Assembly (NCBI GenBank): GCA_900540235.1 | Contig: UQEY01000016.1 | Coordinates: 1 to 43,463 of the forward strand | Length of the DNA stretch: 43,463 bases | Source of the DNA: an uncultured Eubacteriales bacterium | GTDB lineage: Bacteria > Bacillota > Clostridia > Oscillospirales > Acutalibacteraceae | Direction: 5' to 3' | Shown here: one piece after another, positions 17,709 to 26,611 of the stretch | Numbering within the stretch: the stretch's first letter is position 1 | Layout: every line of letters starts with the position of its first letter | Made by a program: the position numbers and the translations under genes | The notes under the pieces: generated by a model | What the model was told of the DNA's origin: nothing | The model's database searches: none | The model's input: the letters and a program-made list of their open reading frames with translations, nothing else

Positions 17709-19646
17709 TTATTTGTTGATTTCTCTTGTGTAATCAAGTAAGCCGCCGCAAACAAGCATTGCTCTCTGTCTTGCCGAAAGGTGAGAACTGTCAAGCTGAT
17801 ATTCTTCACCCTTAGTAATGTTTTTAAGAACTACAGGTTTGTTGTTTTCAATAGCATCCTTGATGTTTGGAAGTGAAAGCTCATCCATTTGGTCAATCTT
17901 GTCGTAATCTTCTTCATTTGCAAAGGTGAAAGGCAAGATACCTGCGTTTACAAGGTTTGCAACATGGATGCGGGCAAATGACTTTGTAATAACAGCCTTA
18001 ACACCAAGGTAAAGAGGAACGAGCGCAGCATGTTCTCTTGATGAACCCTGACCGTAGTTAGCACCGCCGATGATGAAACCTTTGCCCTCAGTTTTAATTC
18101 TTTCAGGGAATGTTTCGTCGCATACGCCGAAGCAGTATTGTGAAAGGTGAGGAATGTTTGAACGGTAAGGAAGAATTTTTGCGCCTGCAGGCATAATATG
18201 GTCGGTAGTGATGTTGTCGCCGACTTTAAGCACAGCCTTAGCAGTGATTTCTTCAGGAAGCTTTTCAGTCTTAGGGAAAGGCTTAATGTTAGGACCTCTG
18301 AGAACTTCAACCTTGTCTGCATCTTCAGGTGAAGCAGGAGGCTCAATCATATTGTCGTTAACAATGAAATGCTCAGGCATTGTAATATTAGGTGCTTCGC
18401 CAAGCTCTCTTGGGTCTGTAAGATAGCCGGTAAGCGCAGAAGCAGCGGCAACTTCAGGAGAAACAAGGTAAATTTGACCGTCTTTAGTACCTGAACGACC
18501 TTCAAAGTTTCTGTTAAATGTACGAAGTGATACGCCGCCGGAATTAGGTGACTGACCCATACCGATACAAGGACCGCAGGCAGATTCAAGAATTCTTGCG
18601 CCTGCACTAATCATATCTGAAAGAGCACCGTTTAATGCAAGCATATTAAGCACTTGCTTTGAACCCGGAGCAATGCAAAGTGAAACAGATGGTGAAATAG
18701 TCTTTCCTTTAAGGATAGATGCAACTTTCATCATATCAACGAACGATGAGTTCGTGCAAGAACCGATAGCAACCTGGTCAACTTTAATTTTACCGATTTC
18801 ATCTGTAGTCTTAACATTATCCGGCATATGCGGGCAAGCTGCCATAGGAGTAAGAGAACAAAGGTCAATATCAATTACTTCGTCATACTCGGCATCTGCG
18901 TCAGGTAAAATTTCTGTCCAATCGTTTTCACGACCTTGTGCTTTAAGGAAAGCAAGAGTGATTTCATCTGACGGGAAGATAGAAGTTGTAGCACCGAGTT
19001 CGGCACCCATATTTGTAATTGTAGCTCTTTCAGGAACAGAAAGTGTTTTAACACCTTCTCCGCCGTATTCTATAATCTTGCCGACGCCGCCTTTAACACT
19101 CATAATTCTGAGCACTTCAAGGATAACATCTTTGGCAGATACCCATGGCTTGAGATAACCTGTAAGGTTAATTCTTGTCATTTTTGGCATAGGAATGTAG
19201 TATGTACCGCCGCCCATAGCAACAGCAACATCAAGTCCGCCGGCACCCATAGCAAGCATACAAATGCCGCCGCCTGTAGGTGTATGGCTGTCAGAACCGA
19301 TAAGGGTTTTGCCCGGAATACCGAATCTTTCAAGATGTACCTGATGGCAAATACCGTTACCCGGTCTGCTGAAATAAATGCCGTGCTTCTTTGTTACACT
19401 TTGAATATAACGATGGTCGTCTGCATTTTCAAAACCTGTTTGAAGTGTGTTGTGGTCAATGTATGCAACTGATTTTTCAGTCTTAACTCTGTCAACACCC
19501 ATAGCCTCAAATTCAAGATAAGCCATAGTACCTGTAGCGTCTTGAGTTAAGGTTTGGTCGATTCTTAAACCGATTTCGGTGCCGACCTTCATCTCACCCT
19601 CAACAAGGTGAGCCTTAATAAGCTTTTGAGCAATAGTAAGTCCCAT
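17709..19646 (-). CDS. acnA: Aconitate hydratase
   Basis: Isomerises citrate to isocitrate with a [4Fe-4S] cluster. At 645 residues it is the short aconitase/3-isopropylmalate-dehydratase-like type common in Clostridia, not the 890-residue AcnA. Cluster ligands are C297 in GSCTNSS and C357/C360 in ACGPCIGMG; SDSHTPTGGGICMLAMGAGG and ANYGQGSSREH (swivel domain) are also present. The start ATG 19646 follows AGGAGGAC. It is the first gene of the acn-icd-rex operon and therefore the gene nearest to the promoter with the Rex-like site. Confidence 0.92.
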   Translation of the reverse strand: MGLTIAQKLIKAHLVEGEMKVGTEIGLRIDQTLTQDATGTMAYLEFEAMGVDRVKTEKSVAYIDHNTLQTGFENADDHRYIQSVTKKHGIYFSRPGNGICHQVHLERFGIPGKTLIGSDSHTPTGGGICMLAMGAGGLDVAVAMGGGTYYIPMPKMTRINLTGYLKPWVSAKDVILEVLRIMSVKGGVGKIIEYGGEGVKTLSVPERATITNMGAELGATTSIFPSDEITLAFLKAQGRENDWTEILPDADAEYDEVIDIDLCSLTPMAACPHMPDNVKTTDEIGKIKVDQVAIGSCTNSSFVDMMKVASILKGKTISPSVSLCIAPGSKQVLNMLALNGALSDMISAGARILESACGPCIGMGQSPNSGGVSLRTFNRNFEGRSGTKDGQIYLVSPEVAAASALTGYLTDPRELGEAPNITMPEHFIVNDNMIEPPASPEDADKVEVLRGPNIKPFPKTEKLPEEITAKAVLKVGDNITTDHIMPAGAKILPYRSNIPHLSQYCFGVCDETFPERIKTEGKGFIIGGANYGQGSSREHAALVPLYLGVKAVITKSFARIHVANLVNAGILPFTFANEEDYDKIDQMDELSLPNIKDAIENNKPVVLKNITKGEEYQLDSSHLSARQRAMLVCGGLLDYTREINK

Positions 19647-19665
19647 TGTTAAAAAGTCCTCCTAA

Positions 19666-19684
19666 TTGTTAATAAAATTATCAA
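19666..19684 (-). promoter_or_regulatory. Rex-like operator
   Basis: Minus-strand TTGATAA-tttta-TTAACAA, an imperfect palindrome with one mismatch, resembling the Clostridia Rex consensus TTGTTAAnnnnTTAACAA but with five rather than four central bases. It begins just after the -10 box and covers the predicted transcription start. Confidence 0.45.
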
Positions 19685-19689
19685 ATGAT

Positions 19690-19718
19690 ATTTTATTACA
19701 AATAGTAGCCGATGTCAA
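19690..19718 (-). promoter_or_regulatory. Promoter of acn-icd-rex operon
   Basis: Minus strand: TTGACA (19713-19718), 17-base spacer, TAAAAT (19690-19695). A strong housekeeping-type promoter. Confidence 0.8.
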
Positions 19719-19777
19719 TTACAAATCAGTAACAAACTTTTAAATTATATATTAATTTATATATTATTTATTTGATG

Positions 19778-19806
19778 TTGAAAAAAAGCGGATAATGTGA
19801 TAAAAT
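19778..19806 (+). promoter_or_regulatory. Promoter of tepA operon
   Basis: TTGAAA (19778-19783), 17-base spacer, TGA-TAAAAT extended -10 (box 19801-19806). It lies inside the longest open frame's 5' part, which argues against a start upstream of 19857. Confidence 0.65.
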
Positions 19807-19856
19807 TAAAAATTATGTTGGAGTATTTTGGGCAAAATAAATTTGAGGTGTTGATT

Positions 19857-20561
19857 TTGCTTAAAAATGAAAACGAAGAAAAAGATAAAGAAGATAATGA
19901 AGAAGAACAAGTTACTTCTGCCGATGATTTTGAAACCGGTTCGATAACTGTTTCAAAAGATGGGCATTTTATTCACTGCTTAACAATTATAGGTCAAATT
20001 GAGGGGCATTATATTTTGCCCAGCCAAAACAAAACCACAAAGTATGAGCATGTTATTCCGCAGCTCGTTGCGATAGAGGAAAGCAGGGAAATCGAGGGAC
20101 TTCTTATAATTCTTAACACTGTCGGCGGCGATGTTGAAGCCGGACTTGCCATTGCGGAACTTTTATCTACTATGAAAACTCCGACTGCTTCGCTCGTATT
20201 GGGCGGCGGTCATTCAATAGGTGTTCCGCTTGCGGTAAGTTGTAAAAAGAGTTTTATTGTTCCTAGCGCAACTATGACAGTTCACCCGGTAAGAATGAAC
20301 GGGCTTGTGCTCGGTGTTCCGCAAACATTATCTTATTTTGAAAAAATGCAAGACAGAATAGTTAATTTTGTGGCTAATAATTCGTCAATAACAAAAGATT
20401 GTTTTAAAAATCTTATGATGAAAACAGGGGAACTTGTTATGGATGTGGGTACAGTTCTTGACGGTGAGGACGCAGTAAACTGCGGTCTTATTGACGAACT
20501 CGGCGGTTTGTGTGACGCTCTTGACTTTTTAAATAAAATGATAGAGGAGAATGAAAGATGA
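19857..20561 (+). CDS. tepA: ClpP-like protease TepA
   Basis: Translocation-enhancing ClpP-class serine peptidase of Firmicutes (YmfB). I start at TTG 19857 (234 residues), since GAGGTG lies 6 bases upstream and the operon promoter overlaps any earlier start. A very acidic and Lys-rich N-terminal tail is followed by the ClpP/crotonase fold: IGQIEGHYILP, LLIILNTVGGDVEAG, catalytic Ser in GGGHSIGVPLA (S120), His in TVHPVRM (H143), and LIDELGG. The four-base overlap with the next ATG and the order tepA-ylzJ-(uppP)-spoIIIE match the Bacillus arrangement. Confidence 0.9.
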   Translation: MLKNENEEKDKEDNEEEQVTSADDFETGSITVSKDGHFIHCLTIIGQIEGHYILPSQNKTTKYEHVIPQLVAIEESREIEGLLIILNTVGGDVEAGLAIAELLSTMKTPTASLVLGGGHSIGVPLAVSCKKSFIVPSATMTVHPVRMNGLVLGVPQTLSYFEKMQDRIVNFVANNSSITKDCFKNLMMKTGELVMDVGTVLDGEDAVNCGLIDELGGLCDALDFLNKMIEENER

Positions 20562-20773
20562 TTTGGTCTATCGTTAACGAAGCCGATATTTTTTATTTGC
20601 CGCAAAGTATTTGTCAAAACGATGTGGCGAGGTCGAGCGACCCTTATTCTTATATCAGGACAGGTTATCATTTGGATAACGCAGATTTATTCGGAGGTAG
20701 TAATAATGTGGATTTTAACATCAATATTCCAAGCAATAGGGCAGGCATTCACTTGGGTGTTCCCCGTATCTGA
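20558..20773 (+). CDS. YlzJ-like small protein
   Basis: Probable 71-residue YlzJ-family protein. The core NDVARSSDPYSYIRTGYHLD resembles the S(T/S)DPxDYLxxxYxPG pattern of YlzJ. The ATG overlaps the tepA stop (ATGA) behind GAGGAG. The last 68 bases overlap the start of the uppP-like gene in another frame, so the C-terminal 20-odd residues may be the by-product of a genuine overlap. Function in the family is unknown; position between tepA and spoIIIE is the best support. Confidence 0.55.
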   Translation: MIWSIVNEADIFYLPQSICQNDVARSSDPYSYIRTGYHLDNADLFGGSNNVDFNINIPSNRAGIHLGVPRI

Positions 20774-21563
20774 AAGCGGACATTCGGTAATTTTTCATAA
20801 TTTTTCAGGCAGATTTACAAACGCTTGCTCACAACTGACAGGCGTAATACATATTGGAATTGCAATAGGTCTTTTTGTGGCATTTTTCAAACTTTTTTCA
20901 AGCTTGTTAAAAAACTTTTTCGGTACATTTAATGATATATTTCATAAAAAGTTTTCTTTAAAAAATGTTTCATCTCAAAGAAATCTAATGTATATGACGC
21001 TTTTGTCATTTGTATTTTTTATTTTTTATGTCATTCCTACCGGAAAGTACGGTAATGTTTATACAATGTTTCATTCACCGTCGTATAATAAAACGATACT
21101 CGGTGAGGGCTTTTGTATGGCACTGCTCGGTGTATTGCTTATTGTTGCAAGCTCTCTTGTAAATACAAGCAGAAACAAGTTGCCCGATTGGCTTAATGCC
21201 GTAATTATCGGAATTATTGCTTTTCTTGCGCTTCCTACAGGCGGCTGCTCGTTTATGGGCGCAATTTTTGCTTTTGCCGTTTTACTCGGAATGAATCAGG
21301 GCTATGCATTAAGGTATGCAGTAACTATGTCTGTTCCTACATTAATTGTAATGGGAATTGTTGAAATATGCGTCGGCGTTACAAAAATAAATATTGCCGG
21401 TGCCGTTATTGCGCTGATAATTTCGGTTTGCGCTTCGTTTTTTGCGGTTAAATTGTTTATATTTGTTATTAAAAAAAGAATGTTAAATTACTTTGCTTAT
21501 TATGATATTTCAATAGGTCTGATAAGTATTGTTATCGGTGTGTTCCAAACTATGTTTAAATAA
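20706..21563 (+). CDS. Undecaprenyl-diphosphate phosphatase-like membrane protein
   Basis: BacA/UppP-family phosphatase, which recycles the lipid carrier of cell-wall synthesis. ATG 20706 (285 residues) is chosen because GGAGGT lies 7 bases upstream; a longer frame back to 20622 lacks this. Motifs: PVSESGHSVIFHN (family PxSSxGH), and LPDWLNAVIIGIIAFLALPTGGCSFMG for the second repeat (family RSG replaced by GCS). Seven or eight membrane segments are visible. Because both motifs are diverged from typical UppP, it may be a paralogue with a different lipid substrate. It sits between the ylzJ-like gene and ftsK/spoIIIE. Confidence 0.75.
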   Translation: MWILTSIFQAIGQAFTWVFPVSESGHSVIFHNFSGRFTNACSQLTGVIHIGIAIGLFVAFFKLFSSLLKNFFGTFNDIFHKKFSLKNVSSQRNLMYMTLLSFVFFIFYVIPTGKYGNVYTMFHSPSYNKTILGEGFCMALLGVLLIVASSLVNTSRNKLPDWLNAVIIGIIAFLALPTGGCSFMGAIFAFAVLLGMNQGYALRYAVTMSVPTLIVMGIVEICVGVTKINIAGAVIALIISVCASFFAVKLFIFVIKKRMLNYFAYYDISIGLISIVIGVFQTMFK

Positions 21564-21572
21564 GAGGTAAAT

Positions 21573-24089
21573 ATGGCAAATAAAAAGAAAAACTCTAAAA
21601 AAAATACAAGAAAAAAATCTAATAATTCAAGAGGCAGAAATGTAAATTATGCCGATACTATTCGTGTTTCTGAAATTGCTATAGTTGCGGTATCGGTTAT
21701 TCTATTCTTTTTAGCCGTAGTTTCGGGAAACGGTGTATGGAATGTGCTCCACGGCGTATATGTCGGTATTTTCGGTATGTTTGCAGCTATTGTGCTTCCG
21801 CTTTTAACAGTGGTTGTAACCGTTGTATTTTCCGCAAAAGGGGAAGAAGTTTACGGTTATACTTCAAAGATAATTGAAGCTTTTATTATGGTTTTCATAC
21901 TCGCTACATTTATTCATGTAGTTACCAACCCTATAGGTCAAACATTTAAGGAAAGCATTGTTGACAGTTATCAAAGTGCACCTTATGAATTTAACGGCGG
22001 TTTTATCGGAAGCTTATTCGGTTGGCTTCTTTTAACTCTCGGCAAAGCGCCTGCGATTATAATCAGCGTTGTTTTGTTTATTGTTGATTTGCTTTTAATG
22101 ACAGGCTTGACAATTTTTCAGTTTGTTGCCGGTGCAGTAAAGCCTGCAAAGGTTACATATGAAAAGGTTGCTCCGGTTATTGAAGAACATATTGAAAGAC
22201 GAAGAATGAGTAAGGAAAATATTGATGTTCCGCTTGATGCCGAACCTCCAAAAGAGGAACAGAAAAAGCCTCGTACTAAAAAGAAAAAAGAAGAACCTAA
22301 GGAAGAAATGACAAAGGTTCCGAAAGAAATTATAGATGAAATTAACAGGGAAAATTCAAATATCGAAATGCTCAAAAATGCAACAGCCAAGAGAGCAGAG
22401 GATAAGCCTAAAGATATTGACGAAATAGTTAAAAATGCGTCGGAAGAAAAGCCGAAAGAAAATATTAAAGAAAAGAACACCGAAGATTTTACCGTTTCAA
22501 AAGAAGCTATGGAATCAAGTGTCAATGATTATAAGCTTCCGTCGGTTGAACTTCTCAGTTTGCCTAAGAAAAAATCTACTGCAGATATAAGCGGTGAACT
22601 TAAAGAAAATGCACAAAGACTTATTGAAACGCTTCGTTCATTTAATGTAAGCGCAACCATTACCGATATATCAAGAGGACCTACGGTTACCCGTTATGAA
22701 CTTAAACCGGCAGCCGGTGTTCGTATTTCTAAAATAACAAATCTTGCGGATGATATTGCGCTTAATCTTGCGGCTACTCATGTTCGTATTGAAGCTCCTA
22801 TTCCGGGCAAAGCTGCCGTAGGTATTGAAGTACCAAATACAGTTAAAAACTCCGTTTCTATGCGTGAACTTATTGACACACCTGAGTTTGATGAACAAAG
22901 TTCAATTCTTTCCGCAGGTCTTGGCAAAGATATTGCGGGTAATTGCGTTTACTGTGATATTGCTAAGATGCCACACCTTCTTGTTGCAGGTACTACAGGT
23001 TCGGGTAAATCTGTTTGTATGAACTCTATTATTACATCAATTCTTTACCGTGCCAAACCGGATGAAGTTAAGTTTTTGATGATTGACCCTAAGCAAGTTG
23101 AATTTTCAAAATATGCTAATATTCCGCATCTTCTTGTACCTGTTGTTACAGACCCGAGAAAAGCTGCAGGTGCTCTCGGTTGGGCAGTTAGTGAAATGCT
23201 ACAGCGTTATCAAAAGCTTTCGCAAGTCGGTGTTCGTGATATTGAAGGATACAATAAATATGTTAAAAAGCACGAAGATATGGAAACTATGCCTAAAATC
23301 TGTATTTTTATCGACGAATTTGCAGACTTGATGATGGCTGCTCCAAAAGAAGTAGAAGATTCTGTTTGCCGCTTGGCGCAGATGGCTCGTGCAGTAGGTA
23401 TGCACCTTGTTATTGCTACTCAAAGACCGTCGGTTGATGTTATTACAGGTCTTATCAAGGCAAATATTTCTTCTCGTATTGCACTTACCGTTTCATCTCA
23501 AATAGACTCTCGTACTATTCTTGATGCTTCGGGTGCCGAAAAGCTTCTCGGTCACGGCGATATGCTTTATAATCCTATAGGTGCGTCAAAGCCTATTCGT
23601 GTTCAAGGTTGTTTCATTTCCGACGAAGAAGTTGAGGCTCTTTGCGATTTCGTTAAAAATCAGGGCGAAAGTCAGTATGATGAAGAAATTGCCAAGGAAA
23701 TTGAAGCTAAAGCGGTTCAGGACAAAAAATCATCACCGTTTGAAGATGACGGTGACGGCGAACAGCTTGATGTTCTTTTTGACAAAGCGGTTGATATTGT
23801 GCTTGAAACAGGCACGGCTTCAACTTCGTTTTTACAGCGTAAACTTTCAGTTGGCTACGCCCGTGGAGCTAAAATTATCGACCAACTTGAAGATAAAGGT
23901 ATTATCGGTCCGGCTAACGGTTCAAAGGGCAGGGAAATCCTCATAAACCGTCAGCAATGGCTTGAAATGCAGGCATATTCTTCCAACCAAACCCCGTTTA
24001 CTGCCGAAAATACAGAGCAAATGGATTTTGACGATGTTGAAGATGACGGTGCAGTCAGCGAAAACTATGATGATTTAGACAATGAATAA
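21573..24089 (+). CDS. ftsK: DNA translocase FtsK/SpoIIIE
   Basis: Membrane-anchored ATPase that pumps chromosomal DNA at division or sporulation septa. 838 residues: a basic N-tail, four membrane segments (about 30-205), a Lys/Glu-rich linker (about 205-325), then alpha/beta motor domains with Walker A GTTGSGKS (about 473-480), Walker B FIDEFAD (about 579), and RPSVDVITGLIKANISSRIA, then the C-terminal winged-helix gamma domain (STSFLQRKLSVGYARGAKIIDQLE) that reads KOPS/SRS sequences. Start ATG 21573 follows AGAGGT. Downstream of tepA and ylzJ it is in the SpoIIIE context; FtsK and SpoIIIE cannot be separated by sequence alone. Confidence 0.96.
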   Translation: MANKKKNSKKNTRKKSNNSRGRNVNYADTIRVSEIAIVAVSVILFFLAVVSGNGVWNVLHGVYVGIFGMFAAIVLPLLTVVVTVVFSAKGEEVYGYTSKIIEAFIMVFILATFIHVVTNPIGQTFKESIVDSYQSAPYEFNGGFIGSLFGWLLLTLGKAPAIIISVVLFIVDLLLMTGLTIFQFVAGAVKPAKVTYEKVAPVIEEHIERRRMSKENIDVPLDAEPPKEEQKKPRTKKKKEEPKEEMTKVPKEIIDEINRENSNIEMLKNATAKRAEDKPKDIDEIVKNASEEKPKENIKEKNTEDFTVSKEAMESSVNDYKLPSVELLSLPKKKSTADISGELKENAQRLIETLRSFNVSATITDISRGPTVTRYELKPAAGVRISKITNLADDIALNLAATHVRIEAPIPGKAAVGIEVPNTVKNSVSMRELIDTPEFDEQSSILSAGLGKDIAGNCVYCDIAKMPHLLVAGTTGSGKSVCMNSIITSILYRAKPDEVKFLMIDPKQVEFSKYANIPHLLVPVVTDPRKAAGALGWAVSEMLQRYQKLSQVGVRDIEGYNKYVKKHEDMETMPKICIFIDEFADLMMAAPKEVEDSVCRLAQMARAVGMHLVIATQRPSVDVITGLIKANISSRIALTVSSQIDSRTILDASGAEKLLGHGDMLYNPIGASKPIRVQGCFISDEEVEALCDFVKNQGESQYDEEIAKEIEAKAVQDKKSSPFEDDGDGEQLDVLFDKAVDIVLETGTASTSFLQRKLSVGYARGAKIIDQLEDKGIIGPANGSKGREILINRQQWLEMQAYSSNQTPFTAENTEQMDFDDVEDDGAVSENYDDLDNE

Positions 24090-24106
24090 TTATTGTCTTT
24101 CAATAC

Positions 24107-24135
24107 TTGAAATACGATTTATACATAAGTATAAT
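24107..24135 (+). promoter_or_regulatory. Promoter of ygiQ-like gene
   Basis: TTGAAA (24107-24112), 17-base spacer, TATAAT (24130-24135). A complete -10 box 20 bases before the ribosome site of the radical SAM gene. Confidence 0.7.
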
Positions 24136-24155
24136 AACCTTATATGAGGTAATTT

Positions 24156-26048
24156 ATGAACGACTTTCTTCCTATAAATAAAAAGGAAATGCTTGAGCGT
24201 GGTTGGCAGGATGTTGACTTTGTTTTTGTAACGGGTGACAGCTATGTTGACCACCCATCCTTCGGTGTGGCTATACTCACAAGACTTCTTGAAAATGAGG
24301 GCTACAGGGTAGCAGTGTTGAGCCAGCCTAATTGGAAAAATGACGGCGATTTTACTCAGTTTGGCAGACCGAGGCTCGGTTTTTTGGTTACGAGCGGCAA
24401 TATTGATTCTATGGTTGCTCATTACACTGCTGCTAAAAGGCTTAGGCATGACGATGCATATACAGCCGGTGGAGTTGCCGGTAAAAGACCCGATCGAGCA
24501 GTTATAGTTTATTCTAATATTATTAAGAGAATTTACCCTGATATTCCGGTAATTATCGGTGGCCTTGAAGCTTCGCTTCGCCGTTTTGCTCACTATGATT
24601 ATTGGGATGATGCAATCAGACCGAGTATACTTATTGATTCAAAAGCTGATTTGCTTACTTTCGGTATGGGCGAAAAGCAGACTGTTGAAATTGCGAGAAG
24701 GCTTGACAAGGGCGAAGATGTCAAAAATATGCACGATATTTTGGGCACTTGTTACACTTGTCCTACGAGTGAAACTCCGTATGACGGCGTTGAAGTTCCG
24801 AGCCTTGATAATGTAATAAACAGCAAAAAAGAGTATGCGAAATCTTGCAGAATCGAGCAGGACGAGCAAGACCATATCCGTGGCAGGCTTATTAAGCAAA
24901 AGCACGGTAAAGTTATGGTTGTACAAAACAAACCTATGCCCCCGCTTGAACAGGACGAACTTGATAAGGTTTATTCCTTGCCGTATACAAAGGCTTATCA
25001 TCCGTCTTATGAAAAACTCGGAGGTGTTCCGGGTATTAAAGAGGTTGAGTTTTCAATCACTCATAACCGTGGTTGTTTCGGTGCTTGTAATTTCTGCTCA
25101 ATCGCTTTTCATCAAGGCAGGTATGTAACTTCCCGTTCTAAGGAAAGTGTAGTAGCGGAGGCAGAGAGGCTTACTCATATGCCTAATTTTAAAGGCTATA
25201 TTCACGATGTCGGCGGTCCGACGGCTAATTTCAGAAAACCGTCTTGCGAATTTCAAAAAACTCACGGTCTATGCAAAGGTAAAAAGTGTTTGGCTCCTAC
25301 TCCTTGCAAAAATTTGAGCGTTGACCATTCGCAATATCTTGACATTTTGCGTGAAGTTCGCAATTTGCCAAAAGTAAAAAAAGTATTTATCAGAAGCGGT
25401 ATAAGATATGATTATTTGCTTGAAGATAAGGATGACACATTTTTCAGAGAACTTGTTGAACACCATGTTTCGGGTCAACTTAAAGTTGCACCGGAGCATT
25501 GCTCAGCTTCGGTGCTTGATAAAATGGGTAAGCCTCATATTGAAGCTTACATAAAATTTTCACGCAGGTATTTTGAATACACGGGTGAAATAAATAAGGA
25601 ACAATACCTTGTGCCTTATCTTATGTCATCTCATCCGGGTTCAACTTTGAATGATGCGATTGAACTTGCGCTTTTCCTTAAAAAAAATCATATCAGACCC
25701 GAGCAGGTTCAGGACTTTTATCCTACTCCGGGCACTATTTCAACTTGTATGTTTTATACCGAGCTTGACCCATATACCATGGAAAAGGTTTATGTGGCAA
25801 AAAGTGAGCATGACAAAGCGCTTCAGCGTGCGCTTCTCCAATATTTCAATCCTAAAAATCAGCGTCTTGTTGAGGAAGCGTTAAAAAGAGCAAAAAGATT
25901 TGATTTAATAGGATATGACAGTAAATGCCTAGTAAAACCCACTCAAACTTATGCACCTAATAACAGGTATCAAAATAATACAAACAGAAAAAATAACCGT
26001 AACGCTAAAAATAACTTTTCTAAGAAAAATAAGGGTAAAAGAAAATGA
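24156..26048 (+). CDS. YgiQ-family radical SAM protein
   Basis: Radical SAM enzyme of the UPF0313/YgiQ family, unknown substrate. 630 residues: the N-terminal B12-binding-like region (FVFVTGDSYVDHPSFGVAIL) and the core with the [4Fe-4S] motif CFGACNFC (C307, C311, C314) in NRGCFGACNFCSIAFHQGRYVTSRS, followed by the HDVGGPTANFR and a second Cys group (CEFQKTHGLCKGKKCLAPTPCKNL) typical of the family. The C-terminal 50 residues are Asn/Lys-rich. It begins at ATG 24156 after TGAGGT and overlaps the comEA-like gene by four bases. Confidence 0.9.
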   Translation: MNDFLPINKKEMLERGWQDVDFVFVTGDSYVDHPSFGVAILTRLLENEGYRVAVLSQPNWKNDGDFTQFGRPRLGFLVTSGNIDSMVAHYTAAKRLRHDDAYTAGGVAGKRPDRAVIVYSNIIKRIYPDIPVIIGGLEASLRRFAHYDYWDDAIRPSILIDSKADLLTFGMGEKQTVEIARRLDKGEDVKNMHDILGTCYTCPTSETPYDGVEVPSLDNVINSKKEYAKSCRIEQDEQDHIRGRLIKQKHGKVMVVQNKPMPPLEQDELDKVYSLPYTKAYHPSYEKLGGVPGIKEVEFSITHNRGCFGACNFCSIAFHQGRYVTSRSKESVVAEAERLTHMPNFKGYIHDVGGPTANFRKPSCEFQKTHGLCKGKKCLAPTPCKNLSVDHSQYLDILREVRNLPKVKKVFIRSGIRYDYLLEDKDDTFFRELVEHHVSGQLKVAPEHCSASVLDKMGKPHIEAYIKFSRRYFEYTGEINKEQYLVPYLMSSHPGSTLNDAIELALFLKKNHIRPEQVQDFYPTPGTISTCMFYTELDPYTMEKVYVAKSEHDKALQRALLQYFNPKNQRLVEEALKRAKRFDLIGYDSKCLVKPTQTYAPNNRYQNNTNRKNNRNAKNNFSKKNKGKRK

Positions 26049-26611
26049 GCAGTTCAAAAAATCAAAGCTCAATAATGATAGGTATAGGCTTAATGGTTAT
26101 TGCGATTGTGATAATCATCTATTCTCTCAATTTGCCTAAAGTTGCCGATATCAGTGAAAGCACAACGGCTCAAACTTCTGCTTCCTCAGTTTTGCAAACA
26201 TCTGTTTCTTCTGCTGATACTTCTTCAAGCAATAACGAAGTTTTATCTTCAACCGGTGAAAATAAAACCGAAAATGCAAGAAAAACGGTGACTAAAACAA
26301 CAAATTCTGTTTCTGAAACGGTAACGAATACCTCAACCGAAATTACCGATAATGCATCTCAGAGCCAAAAAGTTTTAACCGGTGCTGTTTCTTCTTCAAC
26401 CGTTGCGGCGGCTGTGTCATATCCGATAAATCTGAACACTTGCACGGCGGAGGAACTGATGTCTATTGAAAATGTCGGTGAATCAAGAGCCAATGCGATT
26501 ATTGAATATCGTGATTATCTCGGCGGTTATACATCTGTTGAACAGTTAAAAGATATTAAAGGTATCGGTGATGCTACTTTTGCAAAAATCGAACCTTATG
26601 TAACAGTATGA
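26045..26611 (+). CDS. ComEA-like helix-hairpin-helix DNA-binding protein
   Basis: Membrane-anchored DNA receptor of competence. 188 residues: one N-terminal membrane helix (about 10-28), a Ser/Thr-rich linker (about 30-125) and a C-terminal HhH pair: INLNTCTAEELMSIENVGESRANAIIEYRD and TSVEQLKDIKGIGDATFAKI, both matching ComEA. There is no SLBB domain. It overlaps the preceding gene by four bases (ATGA) and overlaps the comF N-terminal part likewise, so translation is coupled through all three. Role in DNA uptake follows from the family and from nearby comEC and comF. Confidence 0.85.
   Translation: MSSSKNQSSIMIGIGLMVIAIVIIIYSLNLPKVADISESTTAQTSASSVLQTSVSSADTSSSNNEVLSSTGENKTENARKTVTKTTNSVSETVTNTSTEITDNASQSQKVLTGAVSSSTVAAAVSYPINLNTCTAEELMSIENVGESRANAIIEYRDYLGGYTSVEQLKDIKGIGDATFAKIEPYVTV

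Noticed and set aside
22118..22525. 135-residue Ser/Phe-rich minus-strand frame
   Set aside because: Antisense shadow of the Lys/Glu-rich FtsK linker.
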